DNA of 64,000 bases from Bacillota bacterium (GCA_023459875.1 JAEWRY010000008.1:62001-126000); one strand, 5' to 3'. Shown: positions 34,853 to 46,643, counted from the first letter of the stretch. Made by a program: numbers and translations. The notes: generated from the letters alone by a model not told the origin.

Positions 34853-35101
34853 TTGAAAGGCAATATTGAGGAACGGGCCTGTGAGTTGGCCCTTTACATA
34901 ATCGAGAATAGGGCGACGGTGCGCACGGCCGCCAAAAAGTTCGGGATCAGCAAGAGTACCGTTCATAAGGACATCTCCGAGCGGCTGCCCGGCTTTAACA
35001 GACCGCTTTTTTGTCAGGTCAAGGAGGTGTTGGATGAGAATAAAGCGGAGCGGCATATCCGGGGAGGCATCGCCACCAGAAAAAAATATAAGGGTAAATA
35101 A
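34853..35101 (+). CDS. spoIIID: SpoIIID, mother-cell sporulation transcription factor
   Basis: This 82-residue DNA-binding protein reads MKGNIEERACELALYIIENRATVRTAAKKFG, followed by the helix-turn-helix GISKSTVHKDISERLP and a basic tail HIRGGIATRKKYKGK. It is a close match in layout and length to SpoIIID, which adjusts sigma-E dependent gene expression in the mother cell. The start is TTG 34853, with GGGGAG nine bases upstream; no ATG is available upstream of the conserved N-terminus. Its presence shows the organism belongs to an endospore-forming lineage. A terminator follows directly. Confidence 0.95.
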   Translation: MKGNIEERACELALYIIENRATVRTAAKKFGISKSTVHKDISERLPGFNRPLFCQVKEVLDENKAERHIRGGIATRKKYKGK

Positions 35102-35105
35102 TTTT

Positions 35106-35139
35106 GGGCGGACCGCAGCAGGCGGTCCGCCCCCTTTAT
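35106..35139 (+). terminator. terminator after spoIIID
   Basis: GGGCGGACCGC (35106-35116) pairs with GCGGTCCGCCC (35122-35132) over 11 bases; CCCTTTATTTT follows. It starts four bases after the stop. Confidence 0.8.
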
Positions 35140-35170
35140 TTTGGGGGAAATTTTTCCTCGCAAAAGGCTG

Positions 35171-35199
35171 TTGTAACCAAATTTATAATTTGATATAAT
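35171..35199 (+). promoter_or_regulatory. promoter of pyrE
   Basis: TTGTAA (35171-35176) and TATAAT (35194-35199) are 17 bases apart in an AT-rich stretch, about 43 bases before the coding start. There is no room for a PyrR attenuator. Confidence 0.7.
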
Positions 35200-35241
35200 A
35201 TTTCGATATGTATTTTTTATTTTGAGCGGGAGGCTGTGCTT

Positions 35242-35916
35242 ATGACTTATCAGGAGGAATTCATTACCTTTATGGTGCGCTCGGGCGTTCTTACCTTCGG
35301 AGATTTTACCACCAAGAGCGGGCGTAAGACCCCATATTTTATCAATACGGGCAATTACAAAACCGGCGCACAGGCCGCCCGGCTGGGAGATTACTACGCC
35401 TCCTGCATTCAGGATAACCTGCCCGACGGAATCGACTGCCTTTTCGGCCCGGCCTACAAGGGCATCCCCCTGGCCGTGGCCGCCGCTTCCTCCCTTTACC
35501 GCGCGCACGGGCGGGACCTTCCCTACTGCTTCAACCGCAAGGAGGCAAAGGACCACGGAGAGGGCGGCGTCATGGTGGGGTACAAGCCCCAGGACGGCGA
35601 CCGGGTCGTCATTGTGGAGGACGTGGTCACCGCGGGCACCGCGGTGCGGGAGTCCATAGAGCTCTTTAAAAATGTCGCCGACGTTCAGATACGGGCTCTA
35701 ATCGTCTCGGTGGACCGGATGGAGCGGGGCACAAGGGACTGCTCCACCCTGGACGAGCTGCGGCAGGATCACGGCATTCTGGTCTTTCCGATTGTTACGG
35801 TAGAGGAAATCATTTCTTTCCTCTATAACCGTCCCATCGACGGCAAGGTATCTATTGACGATGCCATGAAGGCGCGGATGCAGGAGTATCTCGCGAAATA
35901 TGGGGCGGTGCGGTAA
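35242..35916 (+). CDS. pyrE: orotate phosphoribosyltransferase
   Basis: This enzyme of about 224 residues converts orotate and PRPP to OMP in pyrimidine synthesis. It shows FTTKSGRKTPYFINTG at the N-terminus, GPAYKGIPLAVAAAS, the Lys-rich flexible loop FNRKEAKDHGEGG and the PRPP-binding motif VVIVEDVVTAGTAVRES (about 118-134). ATG 35242 is preferred over GTG 35236 because GGGAGG lies eight bases before it. It is followed after 62 bases by radC. The rest of the pyrimidine pathway is not in the window, apart from pyrG. Confidence 0.95.
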   Translation: MTYQEEFITFMVRSGVLTFGDFTTKSGRKTPYFINTGNYKTGAQAARLGDYYASCIQDNLPDGIDCLFGPAYKGIPLAVAAASSLYRAHGRDLPYCFNRKEAKDHGEGGVMVGYKPQDGDRVVIVEDVVTAGTAVRESIELFKNVADVQIRALIVSVDRMERGTRDCSTLDELRQDHGILVFPIVTVEEIISFLYNRPIDGKVSIDDAMKARMQEYLAKYGAVR

Positions 35917-35978
35917 AAGCTTCCCGGTCCGGTCAAATCAGAGCCGTCCTGTAACGGCAGGGCAGAGGAGGTCAAGGT

Positions 35979-36656
35979 ATGTCTATCCACGACGGCCACC
36001 GCAAGCGAATGAAAGAAGAATTCCTGCACCGCGGTCTGGAGGGGCTCCCCGACCACCAGGCGCTGGAACTGCTGCTCTTCTATTCCCGCCTTCAGGGCGA
36101 CGTTAACCCATTGTCCCATATACTCATCCGTGAGTTCGGCAGCCTGGCGGGAGTCCTCGACGCCACCGCCGAACAGCTTATGGCTGTGCCCGGAGTCGGG
36201 GAAAATACCGCCATCCTGCTCAAGCTGGTTACCGCCCTGGGCAACCGCTATCATTTGGCCCGGGCCGATCTGGGCGAGATCATCAATACCAGCCGGGAAG
36301 TGTGGGAGCTGTTCAGTCCCTATTTTTTCGGAGCACGCAACGAGATGATCTACCTCGCCTGTCTGGACGCCAAACACAAGCTGCTGGGCATCCGCAAGCT
36401 GGGCGAGGGTATTGTAAACGCCGCCGAGATTACCGGACGAAGGGTGACCGAGGTGGCCCTTGCCATGAATTCCTCCGTCGTTATCCTGGCCCACAATCAC
36501 ACCAGCGGCATCGCCACCCCTTCCCGGGAGGATGTGGCCACCACCCGCTACCTTCACGAATTGCTGGGGCGGGTAAGCGTGGAGCTCTGGGACCATGTGA
36601 TCCTCGTCGAGGGCGACATGGTCTCTCTCCGGGAGAGCGGCATGATGGGCGGATAA
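35979..36656 (+). CDS. radC: RadC family JAB/MPN domain protein
   Basis: This 225-residue protein has an N-terminal helix-hairpin-helix region (LMAVPGVGENTAILLKLV) and a C-terminal JAB1/MPN+ metalloprotease-like domain. That domain has the conserved HNHTSGIATPSREDVATTRYL and an upstream glutamate. It is named DNA repair protein RadC, although the repair role is doubtful and the activity unknown. GAGGTCAAGGT precedes ATG 35979. It lies between pyrE and uvrB on the same strand; uvrB has its own promoter. Confidence 0.92.
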   Translation: MSIHDGHRKRMKEEFLHRGLEGLPDHQALELLLFYSRLQGDVNPLSHILIREFGSLAGVLDATAEQLMAVPGVGENTAILLKLVTALGNRYHLARADLGEIINTSREVWELFSPYFFGARNEMIYLACLDAKHKLLGIRKLGEGIVNAAEITGRRVTEVALAMNSSVVILAHNHTSGIATPSREDVATTRYLHELLGRVSVELWDHVILVEGDMVSLRESGMMGG

Positions 36657-36676
36657 TAAAAATAGATAAAAACAGC

Positions 36677-36705
36677 TTGAAATAAAACGCTTGTTCTGAT
36701 AGAAT
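36677..36705 (+). promoter_or_regulatory. promoter of the uvrB operon
   Basis: TTGAAA (36677-36682) and TAGAAT (36700-36705) are separated by 17 bases, about 35 bases before uvrB. I do not see a CGAAC-N4-GTTCG-type LexA box, so SOS control is not supported by the sequence. Confidence 0.6.
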
Positions 36706-36739
36706 GAATGTACGATTTTATAGGCCAAGAGGTGACGTC

Positions 36740-38710
36740 ATGCCCCCGTTTAAAGTCATATCGGATTACGAACCCGCGGGCGACCAGCCCGAGGCCATTG
36801 AGGAGCTTGCCCGTGGCCTCTCCCTGGGTCTTTCCGAGCAGACCCTTCTGGGAGTCACGGGATCAGGCAAAACCTTCACCATGGCAAAGGTAATTGAGAA
36901 GGTCCAGCGGCCCACTCTGGTGCTGGCTCACAACAAGATTCTGGCCGCCCAGCTGTGCGCCGAGTTCCGGGAGTTTTTCCCCGAAAATGCCGTAGAATAC
37001 TTCGTAAGCTACTACGATTACTATCAGCCCGAGGCTTACATCCCCCACACCGACACGTTTATAGAAAAGGACAGCAGCGTGAACGCGGAGATCGAGCGGC
37101 TGCGCCACTCGGCCACCGCATCACTTTCCGAACGGCGGGACGTGATCGTGGTCTCCTCGGTCTCCTGCATTTATGGCCTGGGCGACCCCATCGACTACGC
37201 CAGCATGGTCATCTCCCTGCGCCCCGGTATGGTGAAAAAGCGGGACGATTTCCTAAAAAAACTGGTGGAAATCCGCTACGAGCGCAACGACATCGCCTTC
37301 GACCGCAACATGTTCCGGGTCCGGGGGGACACGGTGGAGGTCTTCCCCGTCTACGCCCACGACACCGCAATCCGGGTGGAATTCTTCGGGGACGAAATCG
37401 ACCGCATTTCCGAAATCAGCGTGGTCACCGGCATACCCACCCGTGTTCTGAACCATATCGCCATCTATCCCGCCTCCCATTACGTGTCCACGCCGGAAAA
37501 AATGGCGGCGGCGGTGCAGGAAATCTACCGGGAGATGGAGGAGCGGGTGGCCTTCTTCGAGCAGAACGGGCAGCTGGTGGAGGCCCAGCGGCTTAAGCAG
37601 CGCACCATGTACGATGTGGAGATGATCCAGGAGCTGGGTTACTGCTCGGGCATTGAGAACTACAGCCGGGTGATTTCCGGCCGGCCCGCCGGCTCTCCAC
37701 CCATGACCCTCATCGACTACTTCCCCAAGGATTTTGTCATGTTCATCGACGAAAGCCACGTGACCCTTCCCCAGGTGCGTGCCATGTTCAACGGTGACCG
37801 CGCCCGCAAGGAGACTTTGGTGCAGTACGGCTTTCGTCTCCCCTGCGCCTTCGACAACCGCCCCCTCAAGTTTGACGAGTTCACCGAGCGCGTCGGCCAG
37901 GTCATTTACGTTTCCGCCACCCCTTCGGAGTATGAGCGGACCCGCTCGGGACAGATCGTGGAGCAGGTCATCCGGCCAACCGGTCTGCTGGACCCACGGG
38001 TGGAGGTGCGCCCGGTGGAAGGTCAGATCGACGACTTGATGGGAGAAATCAACGACCGGGCCGCGAAAAATGAGCGGGTGCTGGTCACCACCCTCACCAA
38101 AAAGATGGCCGAGGACCTCACCGCCTACCTCAAAAACGCGGGCATCCGGGTGCGCTACATGCACCACGATGTGGAGACCATCGAGCGAATGGAGATCATC
38201 CGGGACCTGCGCCTGGGCGAGTTCGATGTGCTGGTGGGCATCAACCTCCTGCGGGAGGGTCTTGACCTTCCCGAAGTCTCTCTGGTAGCCATTCTGGACG
38301 CGGACAAGGAGGGCTTTCTCCGGTCGGAGACCTCCCTCATCCAGACCATCGGCCGAGCGGCGCGAAATTCGGAGGGCCTCGTCATCATGTACGCCGACCG
38401 TGTGACGCCCTCTATGGACAAAGCCATCCGGGAAACGGAGCGCCGCCGGGAGAAGCAGGACGCCTTCAACCAGAAGAATGGAATCGTGCCCCAGACGATC
38501 ATCAAGAGCGTGCGGGAGCTCATCGAAATCTCCAAGGCGGCCGACAGCGCCCTGCCCCACAGCTTCGACGGCAATGCCCTGTCCAGGCGGGATCGTGAGG
38601 AGGCCATCGCCAAGTTGGAAAAAGAGATGAAGGACGCGGCCAAGATGTTGGAATTCGAATACGCCGCCGTGCTGCGGGACCGCATCATCAAGCTGCGGGA
38701 AGGCTCATAG
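36740..38710 (+). CDS. uvrB: UvrABC system protein B
   Basis: This nucleotide excision repair helicase-like protein of about 656 residues loads on damage with UvrA. It has [17 protein letters not shown], Walker [16 protein letters not shown], the beta-hairpin [21 protein letters not shown], motif [13 protein letters not shown] and [19 protein letters not shown]. The C-terminal UVR domain for UvrC contact is at about 615-655 ([31 protein letters not shown]). The frame opens at ATG 36704, but ATG 36740 has AAGAGGTGA and the family start MPPFKVIS. The operon continues with a flavoprotein and uvrA. Confidence 0.97.
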   Translation: MPPFKVISDYEPAGDQPEAIEELARGLSLGLSEQTLLGVTGSGKTFTMAKVIEKVQRPTLVLAHNKILAAQLCAEFREFFPENAVEYFVSYYDYYQPEAYIPHTDTFIEKDSSVNAEIERLRHSATASLSERRDVIVVSSVSCIYGLGDPIDYASMVISLRPGMVKKRDDFLKKLVEIRYERNDIAFDRNMFRVRGDTVEVFPVYAHDTAIRVEFFGDEIDRISEISVVTGIPTRVLNHIAIYPASHYVSTPEKMAAAVQEIYREMEERVAFFEQNGQLVEAQRLKQRTMYDVEMIQELGYCSGIENYSRVISGRPAGSPPMTLIDYFPKDFVMFIDESHVTLPQVRAMFNGDRARKETLVQYGFRLPCAFDNRPLKFDEFTERVGQVIYVSATPSEYERTRSGQIVEQVIRPTGLLDPRVEVRPVEGQIDDLMGEINDRAAKNERVLVTTLTKKMAEDLTAYLKNAGIRVRYMHHDVETIERMEIIRDLRLGEFDVLVGINLLREGLDLPEVSLVAILDADKEGFLRSETSLIQTIGRAARNSEGLVIMYADRVTPSMDKAIRETERRREKQDAFNQKNGIVPQTIIKSVRELIEISKAADSALPHSFDGNALSRRDREEAIAKLEKEMKDAAKMLEFEYAAVLRDRIIKLREGS

Positions 38711-38727
38711 AAGGAAGGAAAAAATAA

Positions 38728-39201
38728 ATGATCAGAAAAGACAGAGAGATCGCGGGTCTCGACGGCATTGTGGAAATCATCGACAAATGCAAGGTGATGC
38801 GCCTGGCCCTCGCGGGCGAACGCGCGCCTTATATCGTTCCCCTCAATTTCGGATACCGCCGCGATGGCGACAAGCTGAAGCTGTACTTCCACTGCGCAAA
38901 CCGGGGAAGAAAGCTGGATCTGATGGAGCACAATCCTTGGGTGGGCTTCGAGCTGGACTGCGGGCACCAGCTGGTCCCAGACGAAACGGCCTGCAAGAAC
39001 TCCTTTTTCTTCGAGAGCGTCGTGGGCGAAGGCCAAATCTCCTTCTTCGAGGAGTCCGCCGACAAGGCCGCCGCCCTCAACATCATTATGGAGCAGCAGA
39101 CCGGACGGGCTTTCGACATCCCCGAAAAGGCAGTCGGCGGGGTCAAGGTGGGCGTGGTATCGGTCGCGTCGGTGTGCGGAAAGGCCTATCGGCCCAAATA
39201 A
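38728..39201 (+). CDS. pyridoxamine 5'-phosphate oxidase-like flavin-binding protein (NimA-like)
   Basis: This 157-residue protein has the split beta-barrel of the pyridoxamine phosphate oxidase/NimA group. It starts [42 protein letters not shown] and continues with [27 protein letters not shown]. This is the pattern of small FMN or heme-binding reductases, some of which give nitroimidazole resistance. The real substrate is unknown. AAGGAAGG precedes ATG 38728. It sits between uvrB (17 bases before) and uvrA (29 bases after), so it is co-expressed with excision repair. No membrane segment is seen. Confidence 0.85.
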   Translation: MIRKDREIAGLDGIVEIIDKCKVMRLALAGERAPYIVPLNFGYRRDGDKLKLYFHCANRGRKLDLMEHNPWVGFELDCGHQLVPDETACKNSFFFESVVGEGQISFFEESADKAAALNIIMEQQTGRAFDIPEKAVGGVKVGVVSVASVCGKAYRPK

Positions 39202-39230
39202 ATCTTTCGAAACAACAAGAGGAATACAGA

Positions 39231-42053
<2,823 letters not shown>

Positions 42054-42073
42054 CTGTATTTCATAAACAAAAA

Positions 42074-42104
42074 TGGGGTGTCTCAGCATTTCTGAGACAC
42101 CCCA
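42074..42104 (+). terminator. terminator hairpin after uvrA
   Basis: TGGGGTGTCTCAG (42074-42086) pairs with CTGAGACACCCCA (42092-42104) over 13 bases. The core TGTCTCA/TGAGACA is shared with the first hairpin at 3240-3262. No strong T run follows; instead the dispersed repeat begins at the next base. Confidence 0.6.
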
Positions 42105-42137
42105 CTGTCATTCTGAGGCCAAAGGCCGAAGAATCTT
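42105..42137 (+). repeat. dispersed repeat copy 2
   Basis: CTGTCATTCTGAGGCC followed by AAAGGCCGAAGAATCTT is the same element as 32714-32746 in opposite orientation, differing at one base. It is next to a GTGTCTCA-type hairpin, in a convergent gene gap as at the other copy. Confidence 0.8.
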
Positions 42138-42200
42138 TATTTTCAGTTTGAGGAAAGATCCTGTTCCGAGATGATGACGTTTTATCTGCTCTCTTGAAAA

Positions 42201-42234
42201 CTGCCGAAAAAACCGCAAGCGGTTTTTTCGGCAG
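42201..42234. terminator. strong bidirectional terminator between uvrA and the DUF554 gene
   Basis: CTGCCGAAAAAACCGC (42201-42216) pairs perfectly over 16 bases with 42219-42234 around a 2-base loop. The A/T tracts are within the stem. It ends six bases before the DUF554 stop codon and can serve both converging genes. Confidence 0.8.
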
Positions 42235-42239
42235 CTATT

Positions 42240-42950
42240 TTATGTAAGCAGTCCTGAGATCCAGGTAACCAGTGGGAAATAGGCAATTGGAAGGAATATT
42301 GCGGGCAGGAGGTTTCCCACCCGAAGTCTGATCTTGCCCAGATCAAGCATGTTGACGGCGATTCCCGCGATGATGGCCCCGCCCACCGCGCTCATTTCGG
42401 TGACCACCGCCGCGCCCAGGTACGGTCCCACCACCGAGGCGAGCAGGGTAAGCGCACCCTGATAGAGAAAGAGGGGCAGCACAGAAAAGGCAACGCCCAC
42501 ACCCATGGCTGCGGCAAAGGAAATGGAGGTCACCCCGTCGATGACGCCTTTCGAAATCAGAATGTCATATTTCCCGTTGAGGCCGGCTTCCAGCGCGCCC
42601 ATGATGGCCATGGATCCGACGCAGTAGAGGACCGAGGCGGTGACGAATCCCTCGGTGAAGCGGCTCTCCCCCATTCCCTTTGTCAGTCTTCTTTTCAGGG
42701 CGTCGCCCAGGCGGTCCAGCCGGGACTCGATATCCAGCGCCTCCCCGACGATAGCCCCCACCACCATGCAGGCCACCACGCAAAGAGTATTCTCGCTTTT
42801 CACCAGCGAGGTCATGCCGATCCCCAACACGCACAGGCCCAGGGCTTGGGTGAGAACCCGGGTAAACCGCTCGCTGATGCTGTTTTTGAACAGGATGCCC
42901 AGGGCGCTGCCCGCCAGGACCAGAATACAGTTGATGACCGTCGCGATCAT
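42240..42950 (-). CDS. DUF554 family membrane protein (YdfK/YqgA-like)
   Basis: This membrane protein of about 236 residues starts MIATVINCILVLAGSALGILFKN and has about seven hydrophobic segments. Glycine-rich repeats and the segment GDALKRRLTKGMGESRFTEGFVTASVLYCVGSMAIMGALEAGLNG are characteristic of DUF554 (YdfK/YqgA). The family is presumed to transport something, but no substrate is known. The frame is open to 42995; ATG 42950 has AGAAGG and matches the family start. It is divergent from the spoVB-like gene and converges on uvrA. Confidence 0.88.
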   Translation of the reverse strand: MIATVINCILVLAGSALGILFKNSISERFTRVLTQALGLCVLGIGMTSLVKSENTLCVVACMVVGAIVGEALDIESRLDRLGDALKRRLTKGMGESRFTEGFVTASVLYCVGSMAIMGALEAGLNGKYDILISKGVIDGVTSISFAAAMGVGVAFSVLPLFLYQGALTLLASVVGPYLGAAVVTEMSAVGGAIIAGIAVNMLDLGKIRLRVGNLLPAIFLPIAYFPLVTWISGLLT

Positions 42951-43074
42951 GAATGGAGGCCTTCTTTCACCAAACGTGTATTCAACAGAATACACGGTTT
43001 TCCGCCGCTTGTCAAATGTGACATGAAGGCCCCTTCCCGTTCATACCCTTTGTTAAGAAGGGGGATGGTGTCCT

Positions 43075-44613
43075 TTGATCTGCCAAACCGCGTCCGACAG
43101 GAAGAGCGCTCTGCTACTCACCTGCACCGGGTCCCTGTCTCAGCTCCTGGGCTTTTTCTACCGGGTTGCGCTCTCCCGGATGATTGGGGCGGAGGTCATG
43201 GGACTCTATCAGCTCATCATGCCCGTCTACGCGGTTCTGCTCTCCCTCACCTCCGTGGGACTCACCGTTTCCCTGTGCAATGTGGGCGCCCGGTATCTGG
43301 CTCTGGGAAATATGCGGGCGGTTTCCCAGCTCCGGGGCCGCTGCCTGGCCCTCTTCTTCCTTCTGGCGCTGCCTCTGTCCGCCGCCGTAGCCCTCTCCTC
43401 AGACCCCATCTCGGTCTATGTGCTCAGGGACGCCCGCACACAGTTGGGGCTCATTCTGCTGCTGCCCTGCCTGCTGCTCACCGGAGTGGAGAACCTGCAT
43501 AAGTACTATTTCTACGGCACCGGCTGGGTAAAGCCTCCCGCCGTTGTGGAGCTAATGGAGCAGGTGATTCGGGCGGGGGCTGTGCTGGGACTTTTGTACT
43601 GCTTCCTGCCCCAGAATCCGGAGTGCACCGTCGGTCTCATCGTCACGGGTATGATCCTGTGCGAAATTTTCTCCGCCGTCACACTGCTCACCCTTTACCG
43701 CCGCCATATGGGACCCGCGTGCGCGCTCAGGGGCGAGGGCGCGCCGAACTCCGTTTTGCTGGGGGAAATTTCCGCGGTGGCTTTTCCCATCGGAGCTACC
43801 TCCCTGTTGGGAAACGTCATGGGGGCGGCCGAAGCCGTCCTCATTCCCCGGCAGCTTGAGGTGATGGGCCTCAAGGCCTCCGAGGCTCTCTCCGCCTTCG
43901 GAGTGCTCTTCGGGATGACGCTGCCCCTGCTCCTCTTCCCCTCCGCCTTCATCGGGGCGCTGGGACTGGTGCTCACCCCGAGACTGGCGCAGAACGCCGC
44001 ACTGGGGCGCAAATCGGAGGTCAGAAGGGTGGTCTCCCTCTCCCTCCAGGCAACGGGGATCCTCATTACGCCGGCTATGGCCTTTCTGGTGGTGGCGGGG
44101 CCGTCGCTGGGGGCCTTCCTCTTCCGGGAGCCTACCGTTGGGGAGCATATTCTTCCGCTCTCGGTGGGCGTGCTGCTCTCCTGCTTTCAGTCGGTTCTGT
44201 CCTCGTCCCTCAACGGGCTGGGTCTGCAGCGCCTCTCCGCCCGGAGCAGCCTGCTCAGCGGTGCGGTACAGCTGCTCTTCATCTGGTTTCTGGTGGGGAT
44301 TCCGGGCATCGGCCTTTCCGGCTTTGTGGCCGGACTTGTGGTCAGCTCGGCGCTGGGCGTTCTGCTCAACTGGCTGGCCATCTCGGCCGCCACCGGCCTG
44401 AAGGTTCAGATTTTTGAATGGTTCATTGCTCCCGGCCTGTCTGCCCTGCTGGCCGGGCTTGTCATCAACCTGCTCTTCATGAAACTGAGCAAGGCCGGGC
44501 TGCAGCCCGGCCTTGCGATCCTCGCCTGTATTCTGTTCGGTGCCGTCCTGTACCTTGCCGCCCTGCAGGCTCAGGGAGTTCTTCCCCCCATCCCGAGCAA
44601 AAAGCGGCGATAA
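43075..44613 (+). CDS. spoVB: polysaccharide/lipid II flippase-type membrane protein (SpoVB/MurJ-like, MATE fold)
   Basis: This 512-residue protein has about fourteen membrane segments of the MVF/polysaccharide exporter superfamily. It opens LLTCTGSLSQLLGFFYRVALSRMIGAEVMGLYQLIMPVYAVLLSLTSVGL, which is typical of SpoVB and related clostridial stage V proteins that move peptidoglycan precursors or spore cortex intermediates. The length is normal. The start is TTG 43075, with AAGGGGGA about 12 bases upstream; no better ATG or GTG is in frame. Whether it acts in sporulation or in general wall synthesis cannot be decided from sequence. Confidence 0.82.
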   Translation: MICQTASDRKSALLLTCTGSLSQLLGFFYRVALSRMIGAEVMGLYQLIMPVYAVLLSLTSVGLTVSLCNVGARYLALGNMRAVSQLRGRCLALFFLLALPLSAAVALSSDPISVYVLRDARTQLGLILLLPCLLLTGVENLHKYYFYGTGWVKPPAVVELMEQVIRAGAVLGLLYCFLPQNPECTVGLIVTGMILCEIFSAVTLLTLYRRHMGPACALRGEGAPNSVLLGEISAVAFPIGATSLLGNVMGAAEAVLIPRQLEVMGLKASEALSAFGVLFGMTLPLLLFPSAFIGALGLVLTPRLAQNAALGRKSEVRRVVSLSLQATGILITPAMAFLVVAGPSLGAFLFREPTVGEHILPLSVGVLLSCFQSVLSSSLNGLGLQRLSARSSLLSGAVQLLFIWFLVGIPGIGLSGFVAGLVVSSALGVLLNWLAISAATGLKVQIFEWFIAPGLSALLAGLVINLLFMKLSKAGLQPGLAILACILFGAVLYLAALQAQGVLPPIPSKKRR

Positions 44614-44624
44614 GACTTCTTCCG

Positions 44625-45248
44625 TTACAGTTCCTTTTTGCTGTAAATACGCTTTGAGATGAAGTAAGAGACCGCCATTGCAGCAACTGCCGCCACAGGC
44701 GCGAGAAACAGAAGCGAGGAAAGATTCACGCCAGTCACTTTCCCTCCAATGAGGAGCATCGCTCCCACGGCGCTCACCAGAGCAGCCATCACCAAAATCA
44801 TCAACACGCGGCTCTTCTGTGCCCCGAACCGAAAGGTAAGGGGCAGCAGAATGCTGAGGATCAGGAGGCCAAAGGAAATAAGCCCGACGGTCTGGGACAG
44901 CGTGCCTATCTCGCTTTCCCCTCTACCCAGCAGGATGAGCGCCCCGTTAACCGCGAGGATCAGCACCAGTGAAAGCACCGCCATGATCAGGGCAAAGATG
45001 TACTTTCCTTTTACGATTCCCGCGCGGCCCGCCGGAGTGGCGGCGGCAAACTTATCCCACCCGGCCAGCTCGTCGTAGGAACAGGTAGTGACAGGGGCCA
45101 TGGTGAGGAGTAATACAATCATGGAGCCGGCAAAGGAAGCCTGATATAACCCCGTCAGCGTAAGAATGATAAAGATCCCCAGCACGAGAAGATAGCTTTT
45201 TCCGATTACCCTGAATAAATATAATTCTTTGCGTACCATTCCGTTCAT
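44625..45248 (-). CDS. ABC-2 type transporter permease
   Basis: This 207-residue membrane protein has six predicted membrane segments and no large loop. It begins MNGMVRKELYLFRVIGKSYLLVLGIFIILTLTGLYQASF, the layout of ABC-2 permeases that work with YtrA-type regulated ATPases in Firmicutes. The segment TTCSYDELAGWDKFAAATPAGRAGIVKGKYIFALI is typical of these ABC2_membrane permeases. It overlaps the ATPase gene end by four bases (ATGA), so the pair forms one transporter. The substrate is unknown; such systems often answer wall-active compounds. Confidence 0.85.
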   Translation of the reverse strand: MNGMVRKELYLFRVIGKSYLLVLGIFIILTLTGLYQASFAGSMIVLLLTMAPVTTCSYDELAGWDKFAAATPAGRAGIVKGKYIFALIMAVLSLVLILAVNGALILLGRGESEIGTLSQTVGLISFGLLILSILLPLTFRFGAQKSRVLMILVMAALVSAVGAMLLIGGKVTGVNLSSLLFLAPVAAVAAMAVSYFISKRIYSKKEL

Positions 45249-46102
45249 CTTGCGTCCCCCCTCACGGTAAAAATCATCAAATCATCCAGCGTCACCGGAT
45301 CAACGGTGAGATTTGGATAGCGCCGCCTGAAGTCCACCCGGTTTCGGACCAGCGCCTCACAGGAATACTGGCTGATGCGGGTACCCATGATATAGTCCCG
45401 ATCCACTCCCGCAAGCTCCTCTCTGGTGCAGACCAGTTTTCCGTGGCTTTCCAGGAGTTCATCCCTAGCGCCTGACATGGCTATCTTCCCTTTGTGGAGA
45501 TAAGTAATATAGTCTGCCGCCTTTTCCAGGTCGCTGGTAATATGGCTGGAAACCAGGATGGCATGCTCCTCGTCGCTGATAAAAGCGAGAAATTCATCCA
45601 GGATCTCGTCCCGCATCACCGGGTCCAGCCCGCTGGTGGCTTCGTCCAGCAAAAGCAGCCTGGGCCGGTGGGAGAGAGCCGCCGCGATGGAGAGCTTCAT
45701 CTTCATGCCCCGGGAGAACTCCTTGAGCTTTTTATTCGCGGGCAGGTCAAACTTCTCAAGATACCCGGCGAAAAGCTCTCTGTCCCATTTGGAATAGATC
45801 CCGGCGAGTATGCCGTTTACCATAGAAGCGTTCATTTGGTCGTGGAAAGGGCACTCGTCAAAGACAACGCCGATCTCTTCCTTCAGGCTCCCGTCGTCTT
45901 CGGCCGCGTCCTGTCCCAGAAGCTTCACGCTGCCGCCGTCGGGACGGATGAGGCCCAACATGGCTTTTAAAGTGGTGGATTTTCCCGCGCCGTTTTCCCC
46001 GATAAGGCCCATGATGGAGCCGCCCGGAACGGTAAAAGAGACATCCAGCTGAAATGTGCCGTAATCCTTCGTTAAGCCGCTTACTTCAATCGCATTTTTC
46101 AT
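45245..46102 (-). CDS. ABC transporter ATP-binding protein
   Basis: This ATPase of about 285 residues has Walker A GLIGENGAGKSTTLKAMLG (near residue 35), signature FSRGMKMKLSIAAALSHRP, Walker B LLLLDEATSGLDPV and a switch histidine in ILVSSHITSD. About 70 extra residues at the C-terminus are common in ABC-2 drug/lantibiotic-type ATPases. The frame opens at TTG 46117; ATG 46102 (MKNAIEVSGL) is chosen because GGAG lies nine bases before it, inside the end of the GntR gene. It is in the operon GntR regulator-ATPase-permease. Confidence 0.92.
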   Translation of the reverse strand: MKNAIEVSGLTKDYGTFQLDVSFTVPGGSIMGLIGENGAGKSTTLKAMLGLIRPDGGSVKLLGQDAAEDDGSLKEEIGVVFDECPFHDQMNASMVNGILAGIYSKWDRELFAGYLEKFDLPANKKLKEFSRGMKMKLSIAAALSHRPRLLLLDEATSGLDPVMRDEILDEFLAFISDEEHAILVSSHITSDLEKAADYITYLHKGKIAMSGARDELLESHGKLVCTREELAGVDRDYIMGTRISQYSCEALVRNRVDFRRRYPNLTVDPVTLDDLMIFTVRGDAR

Positions 46103-46103
46103 T

Positions 46104-46478
46104 TCATTCATCTCCAAATAGTATTGCCAGCATCTGCGTCAGTTCTTCCAGCGACACTCCGCCGGTTCTTGCCACGTCCACGGCTCGAGACAGATGTTCT
46201 TCTGCGCGGCGCAGGGTATCCTCCCTGGCGAGCGCGGGGTCCTGAGCCGTTACAAAGCAGCCCTTTCCGGGAATTGAGGCGACAAAGCCTTCCCGTTCCA
46301 GCTCTTCATAAGCCCGTTTGGTCGTGATGACCGATATGCGCAGTTCCCTGGCCAAAATGCGCATGGAGGGCAGCGGCTCCCCCGCCTTGAGTTCTCCCCT
46401 CAGGATAAGGCCTTTGAGTTGTCGGACGATTTGCTCATAAATCGGCACATCGCCCGAATTGCTGATGATAATGTCCAT
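46104..46478 (-). CDS. GntR-family regulator, YtrA subfamily
   Basis: This 124-residue regulator has the winged helix of GntR at the N-terminus: IYEQIVRQLKGLILRGELKAGEPLPSMRILARELRISVITTKRAYEELEREGFV. A short helical tail of about 45 residues follows. The short C-terminus places it in the YtrA branch, which normally represses its own ABC transporter operon. The promoter in front of it overlaps an inverted repeat, TACTGTA-N13-TACAGTA, a likely operator. GGGGTGG precedes ATG 46478. The ATPase gene follows with overlapping ribosome site. Confidence 0.92.
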   Translation of the reverse strand: MDIIISNSGDVPIYEQIVRQLKGLILRGELKAGEPLPSMRILARELRISVITTKRAYEELEREGFVASIPGKGCFVTAQDPALAREDTLRRAEEHLSRAVDVARTGGVSLEELTQMLAILFGDE

Positions 46479-46498
46479 ATACCACCCCGGGCCCTTTC

Positions 46499-46549
46499 TA
46501 CTGTATATATATGATATGTACAGTATACACGTTTTTTTCTCGCTGTCAA
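46499..46549 (-). promoter_or_regulatory. promoter and probable GntR operator of the ABC transporter operon
   Basis: On the minus strand TTGACA (46544-46549) and TATACT (46522-46527) are 16 bases apart. The inverted repeat TACTGTA (46499-46505) / TACAGTA (46519-46525) covers the -10 and the start region, so a bound dimer would block initiation. Confidence 0.7.
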
Positions 46550-46643
46550 CAGGAATTTTATTTTTCTGTCTACCGCTGAAGATTAAAATAATCGGCCGCC
46601 GCTTTGTTAAATAAATAACTACATGAGCTTTTCACAAAATCAC

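Noticed and set aside
35170..35190. A second copy of the hcp palindrome half (TTGTAACCA) before pyrE
   Set aside because: Only one half is present, and it is better explained as the -35 box of the pyrE promoter.
36660..36740. LexA (SOS) box before uvrB
   Set aside because: No CGAAC/GTTCG-type inverted repeat is seen; only a plain promoter is supported.
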